Under the pieces are notes generated by a model that searched no databases, was not told where the DNA came from, and saw nothing but the letters and a program-made list of their open reading frames with translations. Of a stretch of 64,000 nucleotides of DNA, positions 23,709 to 38,590 are shown piece by piece (within the stretch, counting starts at the first letter, position 1; every line of letters begins with the position of its first letter). The DNA is taken from positions 46,198,775 to 46,262,774 of the forward strand of contig NC_089979.1 of the NCBI RefSeq assembly GCF_036417845.1. The letters are read 5' to 3'. The translations under genes and the position numbers were made by a program. This DNA is from Apteryx mantelli (lineage: Eukaryota > Chordata > Aves > Apterygiformes > Apterygidae).

Positions 23709-23729
23709 ATATATATATATATATATATT
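23709..23729. repeat. (AT)n microsatellite
   Basis: About ten uninterrupted AT units. Confidence 0.9.
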
Positions 23730-25445
23730 AAAAGTATTCAGTATTTCCATTAGTGCCAGAGTTGGAAGCTCTTTCTCATTTTAAAAAGTAAATGTTGTGA
23801 TAGTAAGTGACAACAAAGGACGGACCATCGCAGTCAATGCTTTGATTTGAGGGACTGCAGCTGGAGCTAAATCAGACCCACAGAACAGGTGCAGATTGCA
23901 GAGAAATGCAGGGAAATGCAGTAGTGTCTTTCTGTTGCTGTTATGGGCCACATTCTGGTAATGGAGATTACCAGTGGCAAAGAGCCTCCTGTACCACACT
24001 GGAGCATCCCTTCAGCTAGCTCTGTGTAACCTTCCTGGGGGCAGATCCTCTGCGGATATAAATGGTCATAGCTATGGGTGATACGGCAATTGGTAACGGC
24101 TGAAGCTGCCTGTCCTCAGGCATTTTTTTCAAGTCAGTGGGTTCTGTGGATCACATTGTGGGGGCCCTGGTAAGAAATCTGGTTTTTGGTTTCTTGTGGT
24201 TTTTTTTGTTGTTGTTTTTGTATCAAGCAACATACAAAAGCATTGCATTTTTTTAAAAGGACAGTGTTAAAAAAAAAAAACCCAAACCTCAGAAGTACTG
24301 GTTATATTCTTTATGCAAACAGAAAACTAGCATAGTCAGGTAGCTCAGTATATAGGAAAACATGAATTCCATGCTAATTCTTGAAAAGAACATAAAATTA
24401 AGGGCTTTAGCCCATCAAATACAAATACATACCGTAAAAATATTTTTAACTGAATATAACCTAGATGAGTGCACATCTCTGGATAGATAAAATACCACTG
24501 CCTTTACACTGCTATCATGTATTTGAATAGGTTGCATATAAGCAAAATCTTTCTTTGCTGTTCAGTCCAGGCTTGCTTTACTCTAAAGCAAAGATGCTCT
24601 TAATACATCTTTTTTGTCTCTCTTTCTGTAGGATAAACTGCAAGAAACATACAAAATAAGGTTAGGTCTGACTCTTCATGTCTCGTACACCCCAGCCCTG
24701 AAGTCCAGTCAGTGCTTAGGCTGAAGGACCAAGTGTTTTGAGTGCTAGATCATCTAGGGCCATAGCTCCCGGATGGGAGCCCATCAGGAGCCATCCATAC
24801 CTCCTATGGGGTGTGTGGCAGAGCACTGCGAGAGGATGTGGCAAGAACCAAGCTGGGGCTGTAGGGTGGCTGAAAAGGCTCTTGCCAGGGAGAAGATTTG
24901 GAAGATCCGGGCAAGCCTAATTTGCAGCAGCCTCTTCCTTGCCATAGCTTGCTCTAGAGTAGCTACAGGCTCCTCCAGGCCAAAAAACGGCACTGCAAAA
25001 GCACAGGAGCTGCTCAGGCCAGAGTGGCAGTGGCCGTGACGGGGCAAGCACAGGCACCCCACCCATGCCTCCCTGTCCTTGGCCTGGCACCCACCAGCCC
25101 GTGGCTCACCTTCACCAGAGGCACAGGGAGACAAATGTATGCTGAAGGAGATGGGAGCACCTTCAGCTCCTGCTGTTTTGGAGCTGCTAACCTAGGGGAA
25201 AAGGTTGGATTTGAATTGACTCAAGATACAATGTGCAGCCATAGGAAAATGCATAGTTTGTGTGTATACATTCATTTAGCAAGATCAAAGGAAGTTTCTT
25301 TGCTATGCAGTTTAATTGCCATTTGCTTTCAAGAAAAATGTGATCTGACAAATCTACAGGAGACCAATTAACCACACATCTTGTGAGTTAATGGTAACTG
25401 AATGGTATTTCCCAAATAAAGAATTAGCATCTTTTTCCTCTTGCC

Positions 25446-25463
25446 TTTTTTTTTTTTTTTTTT
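25446..25463 (+). repeat. Poly(T) homopolymer
   Basis: Eighteen T's after CTTGCC. On the minus strand it would be a poly(A) run. Confidence 0.9.
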
Positions 25464-28119
25464 AAGTATTTTCTCATTTGTAGACTGTTGTTTCTCTAAT
25501 AATGTAAAATGGACTTTGGGATTTCATGAGATTCTTATTTAATTCTCATTATTTGAGTATTAGTGTTCCCTGCTCTGAGGTTTAACAGATATAAGCCCTA
25601 AAAAATGAACAAAATCTTATTTTACATGTGGTGTATGAACTAGATTAAAAAGTGATTTGTTTAAAATGCTGAAATTCTAGTTCAGCAGAGAATAGTGCTT
25701 TTTGCTTTTTTGGCAAAAGCTGAGCTTACTTATATTTTGAAAACAGTACAAGTTTGCTCGCTGCTTTTATTTCAATTAACACTTTGGAACCTGGCTGTTT
25801 CCTGCTAGGAATGGCTATTGTCCTGAGCAACCTTGAACACACAACTGTAATGTGCCAGGCAGGACGAACATAAAAGCAAGCAGAAGACCTTGGTGTAAAT
25901 TATCTATTTTAACCTTGTTTTCCATTTGTACTTTTTTTTTCTTTTTCAGAAAAAAATTGCTTTCTCCTTTGTGATACTTACTAAAACACAGTGGTTTGCA
26001 ACTAAATGTTACTTTAGCAGAGATTAGTACTTTTTACTAATCAAAACACTATACATATTTAATTAAGCAATTAAACGACTTTGTTCATGATTGTTCATGT
26101 TTCTGTATGCTCCTAATTTTAAATTTCTTATTAGGAAAAAGTAGTTAATGCACTTAGTAGATTACTTAGATTTTTTCCTTGCAATATTTATTCAACCGTA
26201 TTTACGAAAATTGCACAAAAGCATTTTTAAAACTAGAGATTATGTCAGGTAATGAAGATACATAGGGAGGAGAGTAAATTTATTAAAACATTTTGCAATC
26301 AAAGTGAAGAAACATCAACTATAGCTAGTGAACCAATATTCGCTGGGAAATGAAAAAGAAAATATTTTTTTCCTTGCAAATAATGACTATTAAAAGTGGA
26401 AGAGGATGAGATTTGCCCCTTCTAAATCTCAGTGACCAGAAACAAACAATTCATTAACCTGAATTACTTCGAATAATTTGAGAAGAAAATATTTCTTCTG
26501 TATATGCAGAAGAAATTACTCTGTCAAAAGCTGGTCTAGTGCATTAACAAACTCAAGAGCTAGCACTTAGCAAACTAATTAATTAATTCAGTAGTCCTTC
26601 TATAAAGCTGCAAGTGCAAATACACACTTTTTAGTATTTTAACTCAAATATCTTCATAGACTTTTAGGCATTAATATACACATTTCAAATAGTTTTCTTA
26701 AATTAAACACATTTGCCAAATTAGCAAATGTTTGGAGTGTCATCACTTGTACTGAGAATGACTGCCTCAAACATCCAAAGTGCTCTCAAGTCACAATGCA
26801 GAAATACTCAGATGCAGACACAAAAATTTTAACACCTTTTTTTCATAGCAAAATTCCTAGAGGAAATTTGAAGAGCCCAAATCTGTACACCTTTGTCTTA
26901 ACACTAAAACATTTCTGGTGGCGACAGAGCGCAGAGGCATTTGGATTAGTTATGGCCATGAGGCTGTGAATTCCCGCGCTCCCTCCAGCTGCCCGTGCTG
27001 TGTGGAGAGAGCAAGATGGGCATAGCACATGAATTGGAGAGTTTAAAAAAGGTCTGCACTGTGGCATTTCTGTGAGTTTTTTCACTTTAAGAAAAGGGGG
27101 AAAAAAGTGCCTGCTTTTAAGCTTCTAACAAGAAACAGTTTTTAGCTATGTGCAAGTCGCTTGCAGTGGAAGGTAGGCACCTACCTCTGCTGCGCCGGCT
27201 CACAGCCTGCCCCAGGGGGCACAGGCAAATCAGACTGCAAATGAGTATCAGGTACGTGCAAAACACTTCTCTCTCTTCTAAGCTTTTGTTCAAGCAAACA
27301 TGAAAATACAGAAACTAGTTGGGCAACACAACTGCTATTTGTGCTGCCCGAAGGACAGCCACCTTGGAGGAAGTCTATCATTGCACTTGTTCCTCAGCCA
27401 AACAGAAACTGGTTTTCCAGAGACATGATGCGCACAGTGCAAGGTTTCAAGCTGAGCTTTTTTCCACATTTGCAACACCTTAGCAGTGCTCCACAGCACT
27501 CCTCTCTGTGGTACGATGTGTAGGTAACATTAATCTATTCTTTCTCTTCAGCACAGTGCCTTCTTGTTCACCAGCTTTAAATATGTAGCTCGCACACCAT
27601 TAGCAGTGCACTAGTCATGCTCAAAGACCTCAGGTTAGTCCTTGGAAGGACAGAACATCTTTATAGCATGTGGAAATACCCTGATCCTGCACTTCCTTCA
27701 TAGGCAAAACTGAAGCTTGCTTAAAAATGGCAAGACGGCACATTGGCAACTCAAGTTGAGACTGTATTAACAGTATTAGGATCAGCAGTTAGCTTTTACT
27801 TGCACCTATGGATGTAAAAATGAGAAAGTTGTATGTCTTAAAGTCTCTTAAAAGGAATTGGGGACTCTGCCAGATGTTTGAAGAAAAATTTTTGCAGGGA
27901 ATTTCACATCACCATATCAAGGACCTCAGACCTCTGCACGGTCTGGGCACACATCAGCTCATTGGCCTGGGAGAGAGGTTAGGAAGGCTAGACCCTGGGA
28001 AGGGAATTAAAGCATTATAGTCTTTCTTCCCCATTTACTGCCACTGTATTTTGTTTTTCAGTCACTGTAGACTTTCAAATTTCTAGGTGTGATTTGGAAA
28101 AAGTAAAAATTAAATGGTC

Positions 28120-28125
28120 TTTATT
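28120..28125 (-). terminator. Candidate poly(A) signal (AATAAA), minus strand
   Basis: TTTATT on the plus strand reads AATAAA on the minus strand. It is followed (minus sense) by the U-rich ATTTAATTTTTACTTTTTCC. It would give ZNF704 a 3' UTR of about 12.5 kb. It is one of several AATAAA hexamers expected by chance in this AT-rich zone. Confidence 0.2.
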
Positions 28126-31100
28126 TTCAATATACTGTATAACACGTCAAGGGATTCTGTGCTGGGGCAGAGTAGTTGCTCTTTGTTTAAAGCACTGAAA
28201 CTGTCACCAAAAAATTCACAAGCTAAACTACATGCAATAGTATTAGGGCCTTATGTTTAACACCAAAATCAGGGGGCACGGAGTTCTTCACTAGTTCATT
28301 AAGGAGCAAGAAGATTGTCTTTAGGACACTGGTTCCCAAAACTGGGGGGCAGGAAGCCAGAAAAAACAAATGGAAATATCATTTTCAATCTGGAAGCAGA
28401 CTTGTAAGCATACCAGATTGGAGAGCTACTGTTGAAAGGGGGGAAATACATACTGATGTACGACTTCTGAAGGAATATAGTACTCACTTGAGTTCAGCCT
28501 TTCCAAAGACAAGGGGCTTTTCAGACTGCCCAGAATACAGAATTGCATTAGTTTAGGCAAAAACATATCTCTCTGGTAATTAAGATAAACGGATGTGAAC
28601 TTTTCCGTCAACTCTTTTCTTCATTTTAAGCTGGCTTGTTAAATAAGTTTATACTTCTTTAAACTAGATCATACTAATTTTTTAAGAGCTAAATCAATTA
28701 AACTAATGCAGGTTTTGTGTGTAAACAAATCAAATGTCTACTACTGTCTCTTGATTACTCATATTTCATTTTAACTATGAACTATGCTATCCATCAACAT
28801 ACTGAATTTACTAAGTGGTAAATCATTTCAGAAGCTATCATATTTCTCAATATTTCATTAAAATAGTTCTGATCTAAATAGTACATTTGCTATATTTTTG
28901 AATTTGCATTTTTATAGAAACATTTTCATTTCATAGTTAATTTCTAGTTAAAACTAGATTAACAAAACTTCTACTGTTTAGTATATCAAAAATACATGGC
29001 CCAAAATGTGAAAATATATACAAAATGCAATGCTGAGCAAACTAAAGCTCACTAACTTTACACTGAGTGGAAGAGGAAATGCTATACTTCTAAAAATAAA
29101 AATTCAGAAAAAATGCTTTTCAAAAAGACCTTAAATTTACTTTATATCCCCCCCCCAAAAAAAATTTGATAGGAAACAAAGGAGGAACAATACACATGAG
29201 CAGATGTTTCCCTTTTGCGACTGAAGAGAGACAAAAGGATGCATGGATCTGAATGCTGCAGTCTTATGCAAGCAGAGTATATTAGAAGTCCCACATGCAT
29301 GAAAACTGGGCAATTGGGCTTTTGTTTTTTTAACAGCCTCTTAGCTTGTGCTAAATTCAATCCCTTCTACAGTGGAAATACTTCTTTTATATGAAATAAA
29401 ATATAACTAGTATATGACAAGAAAATGTAATTGTTTTTTCACAGTTAAAGTTCAAAAAAAGTAGTGCAATTTGATGTTGACAGTTATTTCCTTCAGTTAC
29501 ATTATGAACCTTTACACTCCTCCTGGCATTTCCCATCACTATTATACCAATGCTATAACACAAAGAGCTTGAAAATCTGCACTAGTAAAGCAGCTAAGAA
29601 TCTTTCTATTTAGAAAAATTCCTATTTGCTACCATATCTGGCTAGGAACAAAGCCCTGCCTTTCCATGGTCCAGAGATCTCATACTGAAATAACACCCCC
29701 CCCTCCACCCCCAAATAAAACTTGCATGACCTTAGATTATACCCGAAATATATCAGACTGGCTCCAGCATGGCCTTGGGATCAGGGGAAGATCGAGGTCC
29801 AGTAAAGTTGCCTTTGATGTCCCTTAACCCCTTCAATCTCTGCTTAGCAAAACCATACCCAGTTGAGATGTAGTCTTGTGACTCATTGCATGTAAGACGA
29901 CTGGTCCTGCAAACTCCTTTTCATATCAACACCAGTACTGTTTTAATGGTGGTCTAGTAGTGCTAAGCAACCAGCTGTTATTGGAGCTCTCTTGTATGTG
30001 CAAGTCCATACCCTTAATGAGACTACAGCCAAGACAGGGTGGGACAAAGGCAGTATTATCATGCCTCTAGCATGGAGAACAGAGGTACAAAACCAGCAGG
30101 ATAGTGATCTGGCCTTTATGCATCTTATTTTATGCCTGGTTCAAGCCAGCATAACCCAGAACATTCCCCTGTGGACATGTTTCTGCCAGCACAAAAGAAG
30201 AGAGGGAGAGTGGCTGGGGGTAGGAACAGTCCTTTCAACCATAGTACAAGCTTATGACAACTTAACTTGCTTCAGTGTTAGGTAAAATGCAGAAATCTAA
30301 ATCTAAAATAATATTCCTAAAGACCCAGCTATGAGATTGTAGGGCACTGGTGTACCATTCCAGGTGCCTAGGATTGCACTGGACAGAGCTAAGTTGCATG
30401 GTACCAAAATACTGTCCAAGCCCAGCTAGTATTCAGAAGGATAGATGTCTTCTGCCTACTTCTACATGTAAGTGTTCTCATGACTGACACAATGTTAATA
30501 TCTGGATCCTTGCAACTGCCATGGTGGCTGCTGGTGCTTTTTTAGAAATGCCACTAAAAGTCATGGGGCAGTGCCCCCTTTATAAGAGCCCACTAACTGA
30601 AACATTTAGGAAGGGAAAGAGTTGGGTTTCAAGTCTCCTTTACCTGAGAGTCAAACTCACATTGGCCTGGTTTTAGGGCTTTTTGCTGCGTTGTGGTAAA
30701 TCTTGGGAAGAAATTATTGATTCTATTGAAACATGGAATAATTTAAGGTTACTGCACTCAGAGAGAGCCCAGAAGGGAGTCTGCTCCCACTTCCTAGTCT
30801 AGTAGATGCAGCATGCCTCTGGAAGGAGGGAGGCTACAAGCTCTAGTTTCAGCTCTGAGCACACTGTATTGTATTCAGTGACCGTTTTAACACAAAACTT
30901 CTCCACAGGTCTTATTTTAGTCTGTTTTGTCCTGTGAGTCACAAATGAATGAGGATAATCACCTCCCTCAAGATGGGAAGTGGACACAAAGGTCCTGAGC
31001 ACTTGTGATCTGCCTGCACTAGCTGACAGCACGACTGCGGCAGTAGCTTCCCTTCACAACAGTTTGGGTGTCCTGGATCCCATCCTGAGAAACCTCCTTC

Positions 31101-34100
31101 TCCTTACACCTGGTATCAGTAGCATGGCTTACACACTAAAGACTATGTGCTTAACAGCTCTTAAATCTGTCGCTAAATGACATGTCCAAAGTAGTGCCCC
31201 TTTGGCAGTACTAGAAACTCAGCCAAGATCTTCCAACAGCAGTGCAGTACATGTCTGGGTATGTATCCATCTTTCGCACAAAACCTAAGAGCAAAATTCC
31301 CTTTTCAAGCACTCAAACGGAGATTTACAATTTCATACTTCCAATTACAGCAGAACTAGTCACACTGAGGAAAATCCAAATACCCTCATTCTACAACTGT
31401 TACCCATGTGAGCTGCCCTAGTCAATGAAGTTATTCACAGGAAACGGCAACTCTCCTGAGAAAAAAATGTAATGTTTTGAGGACTTAGATAGTTACAATG
31501 CTATCTGCATTTCACTCTTAATTGTATTACAAGACTTTTTATCAGGCTCATAACTAAAAAAAAAAAGAGACCTCTGTAAGTGATTGCCTCAGAATAGTGC
31601 AAACGTGTAAGATGGAACATACAGCACTGGATCTCTTGGCTACAGAAAAAATTCATGCGAGCTTAGTAAGGGTTGTTTACTTCAGAAAAATGCTTTTGGC
31701 TTTTCCCTCTCTTCCTCAAATTAATTAGAATTAATTCCTGCTAAACTCTTGCCATGACTGGGGAGGAAAAAAAAGCTTTTCTGATTTACAATCTGTATAA
31801 AAAATGACCTTACAGGGCATTGCATCGCTGTTGTTCGATTCATCAGAGTTAGTCTTTTATGGTCAATTTATTTATACACATCTAATATTAAATAACTATA
31901 ATTGTAGCATCTGATCATATCTGGCTTAAGATACTTCTGAGAAAAGATGCTACATATTGGCAAGAAAGATAAGCCAGCAGGATTAAGTATTCTAATACAA
32001 AACTGCAAATAAAAATAGTGCTGGTTACTGACAGGATGGTAGAATCTTTTCCTTATGCATATGAAATAGTACAATGTTTTGGCATATGAAAAAAATTTCT
32101 ATCAAAAAAATACAGTGATGAGGCTAGAGAAGTAACAGTACACTATAAGGTACTATCTAAACATGGAAAGCAATAGCTGTTTACTGTGGTTTACTGTGCA
32201 TAACTTTTTATTCTTAAGCCACCAGCCCCAGGCACAAATGAAAATGGCCCAAGACAGAATGTTTCATTCTACTGTGATCAAATTCTGAGGATTTTTTTTT
32301 CAGGTCTTACCTTATTGGTTCAAGACTGTTACAAGTAATGTCTCTATAAATTTAAATTTGTCCTTTGGCCCTTTACTAGAAGAAAGTCAAAAAGTGAACC
32401 AAACAAACATCCTTCTCTTCAACAGACCTGATTATTTCAATCTTTTAGTTAATTCTGGATTCTGAGAATAAGACAAAAATAGTAAGAGAGATGGAAAAAT
32501 GACTTGTATGTCATTCTGTAACAGCAAAAGTATACGATAGCAAGATGCAACATACTTGTCAATCTGTATTCTGTTGAAACCTCACAGTGCAGATGGAGAA
32601 ATTCACTTAGAAATATGCAAGAGGATCCCTCAGTTCAATTGTTCAACACGTTTCCTAACTGATCAATGAACCAACAAAGTATTCTTTTTCTACCCTTTGC
32701 TTGCCCAGACTCTCCGCTTCAGTCTGAGCAGATCATGTTGCATGATGAGATTCAGACTGTACAGTATAATGAAAGAAGAAATCTCTCCATTTTTAAAAGC
32801 TGTTTTCAAAATATAATACAATTTCAAGCCAATTCTTGACAATTTTGGAACGTTTTCACAATTAGAATACAAATTTAAACAAAACCCAATGATAAAACTC
32901 AAGAGATAAAACAAAATTTTCTCTGAACACCAATGTAAGGGTTTTTTTGACATTACTGGCAATTTCAGACTAAATTAGCTCTGTAACCAAGGTCAATATT
33001 TTTTCTTCTTTCAGTAATCCAGACTTTTTATAGCTTTGTATAGATGTTTTAGGTTACTTCTACCGTGCAGACTGCACACGACTATTCTATGTAATATACA
33101 ATTCCCCCTCTCCTCCTTTTGGTTCTTATGGAATCCCAAATCCTGTTTCATAGCTTATAATAAATGGTTATGAAATTATGCCACCATTATCATTTTAGAG
33201 AGGTAATAAGAGCCCAGTGCTATAAAAGTTAGTTTTAAAAGAGTGCACATTTCATAGTGATGTACATACACACACCACTTGTTTCCATAATTTAGCCCTT
33301 TAAGTATTGCACCTTGTTAATAAGGCTACTGTCTAGTTTCCTTTTCAGTAAAAGTACTGATGCTTTTTTAACACTAAAGTTCACACAAAGACAACATAAT
33401 TTGCGATTTAACAGTACAGTATTCCTGAAGTTTTTAGGTAAACTTACTTATCTCCTTACAGCTTCGGAACTCCTGTGCATCCAATTCACTGGAGAAGCAT
33501 ACAAGGAATACAGATGGAACTATATAAATTTATATAAAGTGACCTGTTTGTCATGCATTTTTCTGATGTGCTCAGGTAAGTTCCTTTGAGCTTGATGGCA
33601 AACAGACAACTTTTACAAATATAAGCAATGCTTTCATATGCTAAAATGTACAAATAAACTTTTCTTCTCTTTCACTTTCCCTTTGCAATGCAAAAAATAC
33701 AAAACCCCCCAATCCTCTAAATTTGTCTGGTCTTCTAAATACCAGATAAATTGCATAAAATCAGAAAAAGATAGATTGTCTTACAAAGTGCATATTTCAA
33801 ACAAAAGTTATAAGAATATCTGTTCTTTCCAAGTCTTGTCTTCAGAAAAGCATAAAAATGTGTGCCTAACTTTAGAAACATGAAAAGTCGTGTTGACAAA
33901 CTGTGTAAGAAAAGTTAAACACATACGTGAGTGCTTTAATGAATCTGAGTCTACATTTGTTATTGGACTACCTACTTCTGTAGTAACTACACCTTCTTTA
34001 TGGATTATATGCACCTCTTCCATGAAAGATTTGTTGGCATCAGTGTGAGAATTACAATTAAATAATGATACTAAAAATTCTGATGCCATGTGCTATTTAC

Positions 34101-37100
34101 ATTTTTAGGTCCTATTATTGAAGATTCTGGTGTGTATTTTTATTCGCTTCAGTATAAATATTCAAGAATTTGGGGAATGGAGTCCCTAGACATGATGAAA
34201 AAGATTTGATAAGGAGAAAGAATTATGGACAAAAAATAAATTTCTTCATGTACAACTAAAGAAAATGTTGGCAACTTGTATATGTGTTCTTTCAAAATAA
34301 TAGTTAATGTGTATTAACTTTGATTTTACTGAAGCTGATACCTTGGCAGATATGAGAAAAGTTTTGTGGTGGCACGCGTTTTCTTTTAATTTCAAGGGGA
34401 AATTAGCACCTTGCAAAGCAGAGTACTCAATATCTCCAGGATAGCTCGTTGTCATATTATTTTTTGGTGGCTGAAGTAATTTGATAAAAAGTAACCCAAT
34501 TACAGACAACGTATGCTTTGACTAAGGAACTGTATAAACAAGAATTCTTTATATTTACAATACACTCTGAAAAGCTTTATACAAATTTATAGATTTATAT
34601 TATAATTACGTTATGGTTCAAGCTCATTTTCTACATTTTTGTGTCAGCTAAAATGTCTTTTTCCTATTTGGAGCTAAATAAGTTATAGTATTAAAGTAAA
34701 ATCATTTTCACCAATTAGTGCTTCCTTCTAATTTTAATAATTCAAGAAGTGACATATTGATCCTTTATATTTTTCCTAGAATAGAAAAAAATCAAATTCT
34801 TAACCATCTTTCACTCAAATAGAACTACATCCTGCATTTGCAGCCCTCTTACTTTCCCTGAGGAAATTAATATTAACTGTACTTTTTTTGTTGTCTTCCC
34901 AAGGCATTTTTTATAAACATTTTAGTAACTTCTGTTTCTCTGGACATTGCGCATTATATGCTAATAGCTGTAGTGCATAACAGAGTAAGATAAAGACTCT
35001 GAAGTCCAGTATAAAATCTTTTTGAAGACTATTAGTTATAAATGCAAGTTAGAAATTGTGAACTTCCTGTTTGGCAAAGATGGTAAACACATTCAAACAT
35101 TTTTAAGGGTTAGAGTGCATCTTTAGCATTGAATTACATCAAGAATTTGGATCTGTTCTTGAAACCCTGCCTCGTTAGTATAATATTGTGTATAATCTCA
35201 AGTAATAGGAAGGCAAAACTAATATTCATACTACTAAATTAATTTCTCTCAAGGGTATATTAGATTTCTTGTATTTAGAGTCAAGCACTGAAGGAAAAAA
35301 CTCTTGGTTTTAAGATGAGTTTAAAAAGCATAACACTAGTTTGTTACTACATTAATCTGTTCCCTTACGTTGCATATTATGAGTTTATGACCAAATAATT
35401 TTTTTCTGTCAATAGTATAAGCAAGAACAGGAGCAAACTGTATTTCATTTTGCTTGGTGCCATCAGAAACAGACTGATCTCTATTTTCAGGGTCTTTCTG
35501 GATTGTTATTGAAAATGGTCTGTGTGAAGCAGAAAGAAGAGGGGTTAGCATTTTTTACAGTCACCGAATAAACTCAAAAAGTTATAAATTGAAGTTACGA
35601 ATGTTCTTTAATCTTGCACTTGGATAGAAGTGAGATAGCAGTCTATGCAAAAGCACTGTAGTCTAAGGTGGAAGAAACAGTTCAAGCAGACATTATCAAC
35701 TATAGCTGTATAATGTTTTTTTTTGTAATCTTGGAGAATCTTTTCAAGCTCAAGTACCTGCAGACAGGGGCTGCTTACATTTAGCAGATACCTTCTGTAT
35801 CTAAACCATCAGCTTGATTAGATTTTGCTAGTGACTTACTTTCTAGTTATTTTGCTAAAGGTGTAATAAAATTCTTTTGAATTTAGACCAGAACAAAATC
35901 TCCACTACGATGTTTTGCAATGGCCAACCGTTATCTACCAGATAAATCCTGACAAGTGCAGATTAAATCCAACACTCTATATAGGTCTCACTTCCATTGC
36001 TACTACCTGTATAAAAAATTGAATGAACTACAAACGTAAGTCAAATGTATGATTTTACAAACATTTCCTGATCAAAATATTTTGAAGAAAAGGAGCAGCA
36101 TAACTTTTCCCTACAAAGACTGCTCTGAAGTTTGAATCAACAGAAATAAGCCTCATAGGTAATCTGTTTATGTCTCCACACATGGCCAGCAAGCTTCTAA
36201 ATTCATGTGCAGTTTCTGAGACAGTGTTTCAACATATTTACAGACCAGGGGGAAAAAAAAAGAGATCACTTTGTATTACCACACTCACAGCTGCATCTGA
36301 TTGTCCTGATTTCTAGGCAGGCTGACTCTAGCTGGCCCCAGCCCATGGCAGAAAATAGAAAACCATTCAGACTGTCTCACTGAAGCAGGATGAATGAAAA
36401 AAACCACAGGTCTGGTACAAGGAGGGATCAACATCTGGGATACTGCCTGGAGCTGGAACCCATTTTTAAATGCATGCCCTACAAGAACTCTCTGCTACAG
36501 CTTTGTCTTCTGTTATCTACTTATTCATTACCTTAAAAAAATGAAGGGGAAAAGGAATGAGAAAGTGTATGTATGTTATAGAGAACAGGTGCAAGGAATT
36601 CATAGATCATCAGATAGTTAATGCTCATACCAGGCTAGTGATTTTGATAATGTGATTCAACAGACAGGCATTCTGCTCAACTTATTCACACAAGCAGGCC
36701 TCACAGGTCTGGTTTCTGTAACGATGAATGACAACTGGTATTAATTAAAAGTAAGTGTAAACATGCAGATTGCAGTGGAAAAGTTTTTGCTCACTTTGAA
36801 TCTTGTGTATTCATTTACATTTGTGCAAGGCACTAGAGAATTAGGCACATTGTTTTGGGTGGAAATAATTTTATGAATAAGATGATCAGAGTACTTAATG
36901 TCCAATAGCTGCTATTTCATACAGCAGCAGTTGCAACACAATCACATTTTAAAATTGCGTCTGAAATTTACCACTTCTTAAATAATTTCCTTTTCCAGAT
37001 CATTTTTTGGGGAGTACGTGAAGTGGGATTGTTGCAGCAGGACCTATGCTGTTGATATCGAGTCTGATATCAATGCTGGCAACTTCTAAGTGGTCAAAAC

Positions 37101-38559
37101 TAATAAAATAGATCCTTCCATTTTTGTATCTTAGGGAGAAATTCTGGCTTTTGACACAAATGAGCACATGTCCAAAGACCTGTAGCACAGGGGCACTGCA
37201 TAATGAAATCTGGCCATTCCTCCTGACTGTTTTGGAGGGGCAGACAACGACCTATATCCTACAGAGAAACAGAAAGTATGAGAAATGGTATGTACTGATG
37301 GTGGTAGATGAACAAAGCATTCAAGCTGGATCCTCTGTGGGAAACAAAGAAATAATACTCTGGTTTTGGGAGGACTTTGTGGAACTCTGACCTGAATCAG
37401 ACAGTAGGGTGACAGTAATACAGGTTAAGACAATACTGTAGCACTATATTCAAGAATGGAAGAGGTTATTTCAGATTACACTCTGTAATGCCAACACAGG
37501 AAAGGCTTTGCTGACATTTATGTCCTTCGCTGGATACATTAAGAGGGCTAAGGAGATCTTTGCAGATGCTGAAGCAGTCAGCTGAATGCTCAGGCAGCAT
37601 GAAGTAATCTGAGTACAAAACATGAAGCAATATGAGTGTACATGCAGTTAAAGAGGGCAGTGCCATGTCTCTATTTCAGGCCCTGACTGAGACATGTTAG
37701 CATTAGGACTGTGCATCTTTGAATCAAAATGCAACAGCTATGAGATTCAAAACTGATTCAGTATAAACTCTGCTGATTAAAGTTTGTGAAAAATGTTGAC
37801 AATTTAACTTTCGCCTAGCAGGATTTATGCTAGATCAAATATTTTCTGCCCTCGATTTGTTAACACAGACCTCCTATCATGTTTTGATAACTTGTAACTT
37901 TTGCGCCTATATTTAATCCAAATCAAATCTATACCAGAGGGCGAACTAGTCTGGCAACAAAACCATTGTTCCATGACCATTAAAACTATGTTTACTCCCT
38001 TATACCAGACAGATTTTACCCTTTTGTGCAGAAATTTATAAAAGATAATCTTATTAGATTAATTTGTAAAGTGCCCTCAGGAAAGGTGCTCGTGATGCCA
38101 CGACATAGAAAAAATATACAATCTAATACATTATTTTCAGAAAAACCTCCAGAGCAAAGAAGTAAAAATAGAAAAGGAGGGGAACAACAAATAAATAGGG
38201 AAATATCTTAAGTCTAAAAATGGTCAAATTATGAAACTCTTTATAATTAGTCTTGGAGTGTTTGAAAAAATGTGGGGAAAGCTAGCAAAAGTATCTTTGA
38301 AAAGATTCAAATTTTCTAAATTCCCCCAAAGTAAATACACAAACAGCAAACTCAGTGTTTTAAGATGAAATGATTATGAATTACTATGAGGTATTTTACT
38401 AAGGAAATCAAAATAATACAACGTGCAAAGAAAAACCATGACCCACATTTTACTAAGAGGAAAGATAATAAAGCAATGGCTATGTATATCCACCAAAGTT
38501 TAGTTTCTTCTTTTATAGCTATAAACAAAACCATTTTCTCCTCCCTGTTAATCCCAGAT

Positions 38560-38590
38560 TTTATATATATACATACATATGTATATATAT
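38560..38590. repeat. AT-rich palindromic simple repeat
   Basis: TATATATATACATACATATG continuing into TATATATATTTC. It is a degenerate (TA)n/(CATA)n tract with local inverted symmetry. Confidence 0.8.
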
